Shown: positions 46,309 to 55,600 of the stretch, in pieces
Position numbering within the stretch: position 1 is the stretch's first letter
How the letters are laid out: each line of letters begins with the position of its first letter
Assembly (NCBI RefSeq): GCF_013410745.1
Contig: NZ_JACCFY010000001.1
Coordinates: forward strand, 3,472,001 to 3,536,000
DNA length: 64,000 bases
Direction of reading: 5' to 3'
Source: Nesterenkonia xinjiangensis
Lineage (GTDB): Bacteria > Actinomycetota > Actinomycetes > Actinomycetales > Micrococcaceae
Program-made: the position numbers and the translations under genes
Notes under the pieces: model-generated
Database searches by the model: none
Seen by the model: only the letters and a program-made list of their open reading frames with translations
What the model was told of the DNA's origin: nothing

Positions 46309-47066
46309 CAGGGTGCCTCGGGCACGTCGAGGAACGGCTCCCTGTCCGAGCCGCCGCCGGACCACCGATCCAGGGGCCAGATGATCGCAGTGGACCGCCC
46401 GATGACGTCCTCCATCGGCACCGCGCCCATGTCTCCGTCCTGGACATGGGCTCGGGAGTCTGCTGAGGCGGAGCGATGATCACCGAGCAGCCAGACGTGG
46501 TCGTCGGGCACGGTCACGGCGAACTCGGCCTGGCTGGGCACGTCTCCCGGGAACAGGTACGGCTCATCGACGGGTTCGCCGTTGACGCTGAGCCGGCCGG
46601 AGTCGTCGCAGCACTCGACCTCGTCGCCGTCCAAGCCGATGACGCGCTTGACCACGTAGTGGGCGGAGGTGTCGGGCATCAGGCCCAGGAAGACCAGCGC
46701 ATCCTGAGCCGCAGTGGTCTCCGTCTGTTCGGCCGAGCCCCACCAGCCGCGGGTGTCCTCGAAGACGACGACGTCACCGCGCTCGACGTCCATGACCTCG
46801 GGCGCCAGCAGGTTCACCACGATGCGATCGTCGACCTCCAAGGTGGCCTCCATCGATTCCGAGGGGATGTAGAAGGCGCGCATCAGGAAGGTCTTGACCA
46901 CGAAGGAGATGACGAGCGCCAGCACGATGATGGTGCCGACCTCGACCAGGAACGCCGCCGCAGGACTCCTGTCCTTGAGGCGACGACGGGTCCCGTCGGG
47001 GCGCTCGTGCGAGGACGTGTCCTCCGGTTCGTGCGGCACCGCGGACGTCTCGTCCTCACTGGTCAT
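46308..47066 (-). CDS. lepB: Signal peptidase I (second of two tandem copies)
   Basis: This membrane-bound enzyme removes signal peptides outside the membrane. It has an N-terminal helix (VGTIIVLALVISFVVKTFLM), nucleophile Ser in FYIPSESMEATL and base Lys in HYVVKRVIGLDGDEV. The C-terminal box LLGDHRSASADSRAH is conserved. It is 252 residues from the ATG at 47066, which overlaps the upstream copy by 11 nt. Confidence 0.92.
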   Translation of the reverse strand: MTSEDETSAVPHEPEDTSSHERPDGTRRRLKDRSPAAAFLVEVGTIIVLALVISFVVKTFLMRAFYIPSESMEATLEVDDRIVVNLLAPEVMDVERGDVVVFEDTRGWWGSAEQTETTAAQDALVFLGLMPDTSAHYVVKRVIGLDGDEVECCDDSGRLSVNGEPVDEPYLFPGDVPSQAEFAVTVPDDHVWLLGDHRSASADSRAHVQDGDMGAVPMEDVIGRSTAIIWPLDRWSGGGSDREPFLDVPEAP

Positions 47067-47877
47067 CCGGGATCTCCTGGCTCTCGTGGTCGTCGGCAGA
47101 GGCCTGCCCGCCGGTGCGGACCGCCTCCGATGCGGGAAGCTCAGCAAGATGGCGTCGTGAGCTCCAGGGCAGGAAGACGTCGGTGGCCCGGCCGATCAGC
47201 CGATCTTCGCTGATCATACCGCCACCGGGGGCTCCGAGCAGGGCACGGGAGTCCACCGACTCCGTCCGGTTGTCCCCCATCACCCAGAACCGTCCCTCAG
47301 GCACCTGGACCTCGAAGCTCTGTTCCGAGGCCGGGGTGGACCGGGTGGCCGGCTGAAGCAGGTAGGGCTCCTCCAGGGGTTCGTCCCCGACGGTGACTCG
47401 ACCCTGGGCATCGCAGCAGGCCACAGTGTCGCCGCCGACTCCGATGACCCGCTTCACGTAGGTCTGCGGCGGAGCCCCCTGCCCGAACCAGTGACCGATG
47501 TGCTGGACGAACCGCACCATGGCACCCTGGTCGCGCTGATAGGGGGCGAAGGACCCCGTGCCGTCGAAGACGACGACGTCACCACGCCGGACTCCGTCCT
47601 CATCGGGGTAGGACCGGTCCACCAGGATCCGTTCGCCGTCGTCGAGAGTGGGCTGCATGGAGACCTGGTCGACCGTGTAGACGTCGATCACGAGAGTGCG
47701 CACCGCGGTTGCGGCCAGCACGGCGACGAGCACGGTGAGCACCCCGAGATGCCACAGCCGCAGACGTGCGCGCCGGCGCCCCCGGCGGCCCGCCCCCGCC
47801 GCCGGGGGGTGAACATGCGACGAGCCCCGAGTCGTTCCGGCGTCGCCGGATGACTCGGGGCTCGTGGAGGCAGACAT
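47056..47877 (-). CDS. lepB: Signal peptidase I (first of two tandem copies)
   Basis: This is a 273-residue paralogue of the following gene, again with one N-terminal helix (LWHLGVLTVLVAVLAATAVRTLVI), Ser in DQVSMQPTL and Lys in YVKRVIGVGGD, and the box GDNRTESVDSRALLG. Its first 25 residues are Ser/Gly-rich. Codons 5-20 of the mRNA form a strong hairpin (47820-47865). It overlaps the next copy by 11 nt. rplS lies 55 nt upstream. Confidence 0.92.
   Translation of the reverse strand: MSASTSPESSGDAGTTRGSSHVHPPAAGAGRRGRRRARLRLWHLGVLTVLVAVLAATAVRTLVIDVYTVDQVSMQPTLDDGERILVDRSYPDEDGVRRGDVVVFDGTGSFAPYQRDQGAMVRFVQHIGHWFGQGAPPQTYVKRVIGVGGDTVACCDAQGRVTVGDEPLEEPYLLQPATRSTPASEQSFEVQVPEGRFWVMGDNRTESVDSRALLGAPGGGMISEDRLIGRATDVFLPWSSRRHLAELPASEAVRTGGQASADDHESQEIPDDQ
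47820..47865 (-). other. Hairpin inside the 5' end of lepB1
   Basis: The arms 47820-47833 and 47852-47865 pair perfectly over 14 bp and a nested 5-bp stem (47837-47841 with 47845-47849) lies in the loop. It occupies codons 5-19 right after the start, so it could block ribosomes or act in mRNA processing. Confidence 0.6.
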
Positions 47878-47932
47878 GATGAGGAGCCTGATCTCAGGGA
47901 CGCGCCCGTCGCTCAGGCCGACCCCGGACCGC

Positions 47933-48325
47933 TCAGGCCTCGGGGGCCTCGGCGCCCTCGGACTTCTGGCGGGCGATGGCCGACTCGCGCTTCTCACGGA
48001 TGCGGGCGGCCTTGCCGTGGCGGTCGCGCATGTAGTAGAGCTTCGCGCGGCGGACATCACCGCGGGCGACGACCTCGATCTTCTCGGTCACCGGGGAGTG
48101 CACCGGGAAGGTGCGCTCCACGCCGACGCCGAAGGAGACCTTGCGGACGGTGAAGGTCTCACCGACGCCGTGTCCCTGACGGCCGAGCACATAGCCCTTG
48201 AAGACCTGGACACGGGTGGTCTTGCCTTCGACGATGCTCACGTGCACGTTGACGGTGTCGCCGGGGCCGAACGCGGGAATGTCCTGACGCAGGCTGGCCG
48301 CGTCGACGAAGTCGAGAGTGTGCAT
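47933..48325 (-). CDS. rplS: 50S ribosomal protein L19
   Basis: bL19 sits at the 30S-50S interface. The 130-residue protein has [36 protein letters not shown] and [22 protein letters not shown], as in the family, with a C-terminal acidic tail typical of actinobacteria. The ATG (48325) follows GAGGAGAAA. It is transcribed after trmD, from its own promoter at about 48521. Confidence 0.98.
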   Translation of the reverse strand: MHTLDFVDAASLRQDIPAFGPGDTVNVHVSIVEGKTTRVQVFKGYVLGRQGHGVGETFTVRKVSFGVGVERTFPVHSPVTEKIEVVARGDVRRAKLYYMRDRHGKAARIREKRESAIARQKSEGAEAPEA

Positions 48326-48614
48326 GGTGCTTTCTCCTCAGACGACTGCCACAGGTCACTCGTCTTGGTCACAGACCTCTCGCCCGGAGTGCGGGCGCGC
48401 CGTTGCGGCGGGGTCATCAGGCTGGTTCTCCGGCGCCGACAGGATCAGCGGCACCGGCGGCCCGGCTGTTGATGGTCATCCCCCGTGGCAGATGCGGCCA
48501 TCCAGCAGGCACAGGGACTTATTATGCCAGATCGGCGCCGGGAGTGGCGACCAGGGGCACGCCGAACGAGGCGCCGAGGCGGGTGAGCCCCTGCGAATCG
48601 CCGCACGAGCCGAC
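48326..48614 (-). promoter_or_regulatory. rplS promoter and leader
   Basis: These 289 nt between trmD and rplS hold the -10 CATAAT (minus, 48526-48521). This gives a leader of about 190 nt. No T-box or known r-protein leader is recognised in it. The first part holds an imperfect GC-rich stem. Confidence 0.45.
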
Positions 48615-49403
48615 TCAGTCTCCCTCCGCCTCGCGCCTCGCCGCCTGCTCCTGGGCGACGATGTGCTTGGCATAGAGGTCGGGGCGGATGCGGCGCGTGC
48701 GCAGCAGCTGCTCCTCGCGGCGATGCTCCTCGATCCGGGCATGGTTGCCGGAGAGCAGGATCTCGGGCACCTCGAGGCCTCTCCAGACCGCAGGCTTGGT
48801 GTAGACGGGATACTCCAACAGACCGTCGGCGTGGGACTCCTCCTCCAGCGACTCCGGGTTGCCGAGCACTCCGGGCAGCAGGCGGGTGATGGCCTCGACC
48901 ATGACGATGATGGCGACCTCTCCCCCGTTGAGGACGTAGTCGCCGATGCTCATCGGGCGGACCTCGAAGTGATGTCCGGCCCAGGCTGTGACACGCTGAT
49001 CGATGCCTTCGTACCGGCCCGCCGCGAAGACGAGGTGCTCGCGCTCCGACAGCTCCTCGGCGGTGCGCTGGGTGAAGAGCTCCCCCGCGGGGGTCGGGAC
49101 GATGAGCACCGGAGGCTCGCCGGCCGGGTGCCGCTGACCTGGCTCGTCTTCTCGGGGGGACGGGTTCCGCCCGGCATCAGCGAGGACGTGCTCCAGTGCC
49201 AGCGCCCACGGCTCGGGGGTCATGACCATTCCGGCTCCTCCGCCGGTGGGCGTGTCGTCGACGGTGCGGTGCCGATCCACGGTGAAGTCGCGCAGCTGGT
49301 GACGGCGCAGGTCGAGCAGGCCTTCGCGCTGGGCCTTGCCGATGAGCGAGAGGTCCAGGGCGTCGAAGAACTCGGGGAAGATCGAGACGGCGTCGATGCG
49401 CAT
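48615..49403 (-). CDS. trmD: tRNA (guanine37-N1)-methyltransferase TrmD
   Basis: TrmD methylates G37 of several tRNAs to prevent frameshifting. The 262-residue SPOUT protein has [13 protein letters not shown] at the start and the knotted SAM site [20 protein letters not shown] with [15 protein letters not shown] near the C-terminus is also family-like. The ATG at 49403 is chosen because the frame extending to 49616 runs over rimM and has no family match. rimM lies 61 nt upstream. Confidence 0.96.
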   Translation of the reverse strand: MRIDAVSIFPEFFDALDLSLIGKAQREGLLDLRRHQLRDFTVDRHRTVDDTPTGGGAGMVMTPEPWALALEHVLADAGRNPSPREDEPGQRHPAGEPPVLIVPTPAGELFTQRTAEELSEREHLVFAAGRYEGIDQRVTAWAGHHFEVRPMSIGDYVLNGGEVAIIVMVEAITRLLPGVLGNPESLEEESHADGLLEYPVYTKPAVWRGLEVPEILLSGNHARIEEHRREEQLLRTRRIRPDLYAKHIVAQEQAARREAEGD

Positions 49404-49464
49404 CGTGAGGGATGCCTTCCTGTGCTTCCTCCGCGGCGCCTTCAGCGTCGAAGCGGAGGAGATG

Positions 49465-50049
49465 TCAGAACAGCCCGACCGGCGGGTCCAGTCGGATCGT
49501 GCGAGCCTCGACGTCGATCCCGGGAACGAGCTCCTCGACGAAGGGCACGAGCACCTCCTCGCCGGACGGAGTCTCGACGGACAGCAGGTCCTGGGCCGCG
49601 CCGGTGATGATCTCACGAGCCGTACCGAGGTCCTGCTCCTGAGCTCCCACGCAGCGGAAGCCGGCGATCTGGTGGCTGTACCAGCCGTCCTCGTCCTCCG
49701 GCTCGGCGGGGACCTCGACGTGGAGGAAGGAACCGCGCAGCGCCTCCGCGGCGTCGCGGTCGCCGATGCCGGCGAAGGTCAGCAGGCAGATGCTCTTGTT
49801 CCACCGCTGGCCGGAGACGGTCAGCGAGGCGGTCGTGCGGTCGGGGGTGGCGCGACCAGGGGTGCGGATGAGCACGGCGCCCGGTGCGAGACGCACCGTG
49901 GGCTCATCGGTGAACAGCTGCACGGTGACCTCGCCGCGCACGCCGTGCGGCTTGCCGACACGAGCGACCCGCAGGCGCTCCGCCGTCTCCGGCAGTGCCT
50001 GCGGGTCGCTCGTGTCGGGGTGCTCCCGGCGCTGATGAGCAGAGCTCAT
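49465..50049 (-). CDS. rimM: 16S rRNA processing protein RimM
   Basis: RimM assists late 30S assembly by binding S19 near the head. The 194-residue protein has the RimM N-domain [21 protein letters not shown] and the PRC-barrel with [14 protein letters not shown] and [20 protein letters not shown]. The N-terminal 25 residues are variable. It lies 25 nt after khpA. Confidence 0.94.
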   Translation of the reverse strand: MSSAHQRREHPDTSDPQALPETAERLRVARVGKPHGVRGEVTVQLFTDEPTVRLAPGAVLIRTPGRATPDRTTASLTVSGQRWNKSICLLTFAGIGDRDAAEALRGSFLHVEVPAEPEDEDGWYSHQIAGFRCVGAQEQDLGTAREIITGAAQDLLSVETPSGEEVLVPFVEELVPGIDVEARTIRLDPPVGLF

Positions 50050-50074
50050 GGGTGTCCGATGACCGTGACGCCGC

Positions 50075-50329
50075 TCAGCGACGACGGTCGGTGTCGACGA
50101 CGTCGACCCGGACGTGGTCCCCGTCGGGGAGCGCCGCGATCACGGTGCGCAGTGCCTTGGCGGTGCGTCCGGCCCGGCCGATGACTCGGCCGAGGTCGTC
50201 CGGGTGGACCCGGACCTGGAGCACATCGTGGCGGCGGCCGCTGCGGCGGCGCACGTCGACGTCGTCAGGCGAGTCGACGATGCCGCGCACGAGATGTTCG
50301 AGGGCGTCGGACAGCACTGCATCAGTCAC
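50075..50329 (-). CDS. khpA: KhpA, KH-domain RNA-binding protein
   Basis: This is an 84-residue type II KH protein between rpsP and rimM. It contains LQVRVHPDDLGRVIGRAGRTAKALR, with the GRxG loop that grips RNA. Homologues affect ribosome assembly and translation control in Gram-positive bacteria. It begins 6 nt after the rpsP stop, so it is part of the same transcript. Confidence 0.94.
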   Translation of the reverse strand: MTDAVLSDALEHLVRGIVDSPDDVDVRRRSGRRHDVLQVRVHPDDLGRVIGRAGRTAKALRTVIAALPDGDHVRVDVVDTDRRR

Positions 50330-50335
50330 TGTGGA

Positions 50336-50749
50336 TCACTCAGCCTTGTCCTCGGAGACCTGCTCCGCAGCCTCCTCGGCGGGGGCCTCGGCCTTCGGGG
50401 CGCCGGCCTTCTCGGAGAGGACCGAACCCTTCTGCGGGATCACGAACTCTTCCTTGGCGGCCCGGGTCCGCAGGGTGCCTTCGGCACCTTCGAGACCCTT
50501 GAACTTCTGCCAGTCGCCGGTGATCTTCAGCAGTGCCAGGACCTGCTCGGTCGGCTGGGCGCCGACGGAGAGCCAGTGCTGGGCACGCTCGGAGTCGATC
50601 TCGATGAACGAGGGCTCCTCGGTCGGGTGGTACTTCCCGATCTGCTCGATGGCCGCACCGTCACGCTTGGTGCGGGAATCGGCGACGACGACACGGTAGT
50701 ACGGTGCGCGGATCTTGCCCATCCGCTTCAGACGAATCTTGACTGCCAC
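50336..50749 (-). CDS. rpsP: 30S ribosomal protein S16
   Basis: bS16 is a structural 30S protein. The N-terminal [30 protein letters not shown] sequence is diagnostic, with [33 protein letters not shown] following. The 137-residue form has an acidic tail rich in Ala and Glu ([10 protein letters not shown]), usual for actinobacteria. It begins the rpsP-khpA-rimM-trmD operon from the promoter at 50860-50887. Confidence 0.98.
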   Translation of the reverse strand: MAVKIRLKRMGKIRAPYYRVVVADSRTKRDGAAIEQIGKYHPTEEPSFIEIDSERAQHWLSVGAQPTEQVLALLKITGDWQKFKGLEGAEGTLRTRAAKEEFVIPQKGSVLSEKAGAPKAEAPAEEAAEQVSEDKAE

Positions 50750-50859
50750 TTGAGTGGTCCACTCCTGTTTCTGGTGTCAGGGGCGCGGTCGAGCATCGCG
50801 CTGCGTGGGGATTGCTGCTCAGATCGATGCGACCGCTCAATGCCGATGAACCCGCCGCG

Positions 50860-50887
50860 GGAATAGAGGGTCGCCACGGCTGATCAA
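50860..50887 (-). promoter_or_regulatory. rpsP operon promoter
   Basis: On the minus strand TTGATC (50887-50882) is followed after 16 bp by TATTCC (50865-50860). This predicts a start near 50853 and a leader of about 104 nt to rpsP at 50749. It lies just after the ffh terminator. Confidence 0.5.
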
Positions 50888-50915
50888 AGTACCTTCCTAT
50901 TCTGTCAGAGAAACC

Positions 50916-50946
50916 GCCGTCGCGCGATTCGGCGCGCGCTGACGGC
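50916..50946 (-). terminator. Terminator of ffh
   Basis: On the minus strand GCCGTC plus GCGCG pair with CGCGC plus GACGGC with one bulged base, closing a short loop, and GGTTTCTCT follows. It begins 8 nt after the ffh stop. Confidence 0.65.
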
Positions 50947-50953
50947 CCTGAGC

Positions 50954-52582
50954 TCACTTGAGATACTTCTCGAAGCCCTTGGGCAGGTTCAGCTGGGACG
51001 GGTCGAAGTCATCCTCCGCACCGGCCCCGAAGCTCGAACCGTCCATGCGCCTGCTCGCGGCCTCGGCCTTCCGGCGCTCGGCCTCCTGGGCCTCCTGCGC
51101 GGCGCGGGCAGGGTTCCCGGAGCGCGCCTTCTTCTTCCCCTTGCCCTTGACGGCCTTCTTCTTCCCCTTGCCGGCTCCGGGACCCATGCCGGGCATCCCG
51201 CCCATGCCCTGCATGCCTCCGCCGCCGGGCATCGCTCCGCCGCCGGGCATCTGCGGCATCCCGCCGCCGGCCATCTTCTTCATCATCTTCTGGGCCTGCG
51301 CGAACCGCTCGAGGAGCTGGTTGACCTCAGAGACATGGACGCCGGAGCCCTTGGCGATGCGCGCCCGACGCGAACCGTTCATGATCTTCGGGGCCACCCG
51401 CTCATGGGGGGTCATCGAGTAGATGATCGCCTCCACGCGACCGATGGAGGACTCATCGAACTGCTCAAGCTGCTGGCGCATGCCCTGGGCGCCGGGCATC
51501 ATGCCCAGCATCTTCTTCATCGAGCCCATCTTCTTGAGCTGCTGCATCTGCGCGAGGAAGTCCTCGAGCGTGAAGTCCTCCTGGTCAGCGAACTTCTGGG
51601 CCATCTTGGCGGCCTCGGCCTTGTCCCAGCTGGCCTCGGCCTGCTCGATGAGCGAGAGCACGTCGCCCATGTCGAGGATGCGCCGGGCCATGCGGTCCGG
51701 GTGGAAGACCTCGAAGTCCTTCAGACCTTCGCCGGTGGAGGCATACATCACCGGCTTCCCCGTCACCGAGGCCACGGACAGCGCCGCACCGCCGCGGGCG
51801 TCGCCGTCGAGCTTGGAGAGCACCACACCGGTGAAGTCGACGCCCTCGTTGAAGGACTGGGCGGTGGTGACCGCGTCCTGGCCGATCATCGCGTCGATGA
51901 CGAAGAGGACCTCATGCGCTCCGACGGCGCTCTTGATGTCGGCGGCCTGCTGCATCAGCTCGGTGTCGACGCCGAGCCGGCCGGCGGTGTCGATGATGAC
52001 GACGTCGTGCAGCTTCTCACGGGCCTCCGCGACGCCGGCGCGGGCGACCTGCACCGGGTCGCCGGTGGGGGTCTCGGCCTCCGAGGACACGCCCGGGTGC
52101 GGCGCGTACACCGGCACGCCGGCGCGGCCTCCGCCCACCTGGAGCTGGTTGACCGCGTTGGGTCGCTGAAGGTCACAGGCCACCAGCATCGGGGTGTGGC
52201 CCTGGTTCTTCAGGCGATAGGCCAGCTTGCCCGCCAGAGTCGTCTTGCCTGCGCCCTGGAGGCCGGCGAGCATGATGATCGTGGGCGGATGCTTGGCGAA
52301 CTGCAGCTCACGGGTCTGCCCGCCGAGGATGCCGACGAGCTCCTCATTGACGATCTTGACGACCTGCTGGCCCGGGTTGAGGGCCTCGGAGACCTCGGAG
52401 CCCAGGGAGCGCGCCTTCACACGGGCGATGAACTCGCGGACGACCGGGACGGCGACGTCGGCGTCAAGCAGGGCACGACGAATCTCACGGGCGGTGCCGT
52501 CGATGTCAGCCTCGGTGAGGCGCCCCTTGCCGCGCAGGTTCTTGAAAGTCGCTGTGAGGCGATCGGAGAGGGAGTTGAACAC
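50954..52582 (-). CDS. ffh: Signal recognition particle protein Ffh
   Basis: Ffh binds signal sequences and SRP RNA and targets ribosomes to the membrane through FtsY. The NG domain has G1 AGLQGAGKTTLAGKL, DTAGRLG and the SKLDGDARGG motif. The Met-rich M domain ends in a long Gly/Met and Lys-rich tail (GKGKKKAVKGKGKKK). I use the GTG at 52582 because other Ffh proteins begin with VFNSLSDRLTATFKNL; an ATG at 52621 would add 13 residues. Confidence 0.95.
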   Translation of the reverse strand: MFNSLSDRLTATFKNLRGKGRLTEADIDGTAREIRRALLDADVAVPVVREFIARVKARSLGSEVSEALNPGQQVVKIVNEELVGILGGQTRELQFAKHPPTIIMLAGLQGAGKTTLAGKLAYRLKNQGHTPMLVACDLQRPNAVNQLQVGGGRAGVPVYAPHPGVSSEAETPTGDPVQVARAGVAEAREKLHDVVIIDTAGRLGVDTELMQQAADIKSAVGAHEVLFVIDAMIGQDAVTTAQSFNEGVDFTGVVLSKLDGDARGGAALSVASVTGKPVMYASTGEGLKDFEVFHPDRMARRILDMGDVLSLIEQAEASWDKAEAAKMAQKFADQEDFTLEDFLAQMQQLKKMGSMKKMLGMMPGAQGMRQQLEQFDESSIGRVEAIIYSMTPHERVAPKIMNGSRRARIAKGSGVHVSEVNQLLERFAQAQKMMKKMAGGGMPQMPGGGAMPGGGGMQGMGGMPGMGPGAGKGKKKAVKGKGKKKARSGNPARAAQEAQEAERRKAEAASRRMDGSSFGAGAEDDFDPSQLNLPKGFEKYLK

Positions 52583-52675
52583 GGGGTGCAGGTCCTTGAT
52601 CGACAGTGCTGGGGCAGGCATGGCAGAGCAGCTCCGGCCTGCGTGGCCGACCGGGCGTGTCAACTGCCGAACCTC

Positions 52676-52681
52676 TAGAGT
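52676..52681 (+). promoter_or_regulatory. -10 element for the first glycosyltransferase gene
   Basis: TAGAGT ends 6 nt before the GTG at 52688 with no Shine-Dalgarno between, so the mRNA is probably leaderless. The divergent ffh start is about 105 nt away. Confidence 0.5.
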
Positions 52682-52687
52682 AGCAAT

Positions 52688-55600
52688 GTGCGTTGGACAG
52701 AGACTCCCCCGGCAGGGCCGCAGACGGTGCCCGCCTCCATTGTCGCCGCCTCGTCGGCTTCCCCACCCGCCCCTGCTCCGTCTGCGGACGGGCACTCGGA
52801 CGACGGTTCACCCGCGGTCGCCTCGGCCGGCACGCGCACGGATGCCGAGGTCGTCGCGGCCGCCCTGGGCACCCACCAGGCGATGCTGCGCACAGTGGAG
52901 GACGCCCATCACCGGGCCGCCGGCAGCTGGGAGTCCGGCACCTCCGACGACGCCTCCGCCACAGCCCGCAAGGGCCGTGCGCGCTCCCTCGCGACCGGGA
53001 CGGGCAGCTCAGCCTATGCGGCCGCCGCCGACTCCTCGGCCCGCCCGACGGACCGGCTGCGCCGAGCCCACGCGCAGGCCCACCGGCTGCGGGCCGACGA
53101 GCACCGGCAGCGCCACGAGTTCCTCGACCAGATCTCCTCCATCGCCCCCTCGGCGGTGTCAGCACTCGGCGCGCAGGACCTCGAGGCGCTCACGGTCCCG
53201 GCCGAGATCGGCGCCGAGGCTCTGCACACGCCCGCCCGCCAGCTCCAGGACGCGCTCGAGGCGTCTCAGGGCCTGCCCGACGGCGAACTGGGCATCTCCC
53301 GGCCGAAGCTGCCGGTCCGAGTAGGGCTCATCGCCTCGCCACGGGTGCACTCCCGCTTCACCGGCCTCGCCGACGTCGTCGGGCTCACCGGGGGCACCTG
53401 GCGGGAGCTCCTCGACGACCTGGACGTGCTCCTGGTGGCCACCGACACCGGCCCGCTTCCGCTGCAGTGGGAGGAAGCGCTGGCGGCCGACCCCGAGGCC
53501 CGCGCGCTGCTGGAGGCCCTGGACGAGGCCGAGGAGCCCGGGGAGCGGCAGGCGCTCGAGCACGCCCTGGCACTGCGCCACCTGGCCCAGACCGTGATCC
53601 CCGCCTTCCGCGGACGCGGCATCCCGACCGTGCTGCTCTCCACGGCGGGCACCGACATCGCAACCACCGGGGAGCTCGCGCGCGCCTGCTCCCGGATCGT
53701 GACCACCGATGCCGAGGCCGCCGCACTGTACCGCGCCCAGGAGACCGACTCGATCAGCGTGGACGTGGTGCCCGCAGGGGTCAATCCGCTGATCCACAGC
53801 CCCCTCGGGACCCGCCCTGCTCGCACCGACCTGGTGGCGCTGCTCGGCTGCGAGCAGTCTCATCCCGCCCCCCATCTCTCCCGACCGCCCTATGCCCCGG
53901 CCCTGCTGGACGGAGCGCTGATCTCCGGCCGTCCGGCGGTGTTCCTCCAGCCGGACCCTTCCCAGGCCCCGGACTCCGAGCACTGGGTGATCCCCACCCG
54001 GTACGGCCCCTGGACCATCTCCGCAGACGAGGCCGCCGACATCGACCTGACCTACGGCACCGAGAGCCTGCAGCGCGGCATGGACGTGGCGCTCGCCATC
54101 AACGCCGTGGTCGGCTCCCAGGCGGTGTTCGACCCCCAGGTGCTGGAGCTGCAGGCCTGCGGCACCATGGTCATCGCCACCTACAACCAGGGGCTGAACT
54201 CGTACCATCCGCACACCTACATCGCGAACTCCGCCGAGGATGTGGCCAAGACCCTGCAGCTGACGTCGCGGGAAGAGCTGCGCCGCGTCCAGGGCGACGG
54301 CATCCGGAAGGTCTTCACGGACCACCACGCCTCGGATGTGCTGCGCCGCATCTGTGCCCGTGCCGGCCTCGAGGTCGCTCCGGTCCGTGAACGCGTGCTC
54401 GCCGTCACGACCGAGCACACCACGGCCCTGGCACGCGAGATGGCTGAGCAGAGTCACGGCGAGGTCGAGCTCATCACCTGGGAGGAGCTGGAACGGCGCA
54501 TCACCGCCGAGGGCGCCGAGACCGTGGCCGCTCAGCTGGACGTGCTGCTTCCGGTCTCTGCGGACCGACAGCACTCCCCCACCTATGTGGCCGACCATGT
54601 GGCGGCGTTCCGCTATCAGTCGGCTGCGGTCACCCAGAAGCTCGACGGTGACGCCGCCGCCACCGACGCGCAGGCCCACCGGCACCGCACCGGCGTCGTG
54701 GACCTGGACCTGACCGCCTGGTGGCGGCCGGAGCCGACGCTGCTCTCCTCGGTGGAGTCGCTGCACCAGGCCGCCGAGCAGGAGCGGGTGTACTGCCTGG
54801 ACCACCTGGGGCACCATCGTGCGCGCAGGACCACCGGATCGTCGAGCGGCGACGCTTCGTCGGGCACCAAGGGTTCACCGGGCACCACCATGGCCCGGCC
54901 CTCGTTCTGGGAGGTGGTCCGCGGGGAGGCCCACACCTCAAGGCACACCCCCACGGTGATGCGCCGACGGGGAGACGCTGCGCGGGCCTCGTCGGCGCCG
55001 TCGCCGTCCTCCCAGTCGTCACACACCCCCTCCGCCGGATCCACCGCGGTGGCCCCCGCCCCCGGTTCCCCGGCGGCACGTCCTCGCCGCCCGCTGCCGG
55101 AGCCGCACCAGGGCGACGATCTGCCCCAGGTGCAGGACGAGGCCCGTCGCACCGCCGAGGAGCTCGACCTCAAGCTCGCGGTGGTGGTGCCGATCTACAA
55201 CAACGGAGACCATCTGCGGCACAAGGCCTTCGCCTCGCTGCGCCGCTCCAGCGTCTTCGAGCAGATGCACATCCTGCTCGTCGACGACGGCTCCACGGAC
55301 CCGGCCACGGTGGACACCGTGGAGGAGCTGGCCCACGACTGGCCCCACGTCACCGCCTACCACCATGCCCGTGGCGGATCAGGCTCCGCCTCCCGGCCTC
55401 GCAACACCGGCCTCGCCTTGAGCTTCACTCCGTACGTGACCTATCTGGACCCGGATGACGAGGAGCTCGACGACGGCTACTGGGAGCTCATGGAACGTCT
55501 CGAGGAGGAGCCGGACGCCGACTTCGCCTTGGGCACGATGGCCGTCTGGACCTCCCGGCGCACAGTGCACGACTACCACGCCTGGTTCGCCGGTGCGATC

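Noticed and set aside
53159-54817. 552-codon open frame on minus inside the first glycosyltransferase
   Set aside because: The plus-strand gene has GT motifs and a promoter; this frame has no family features.
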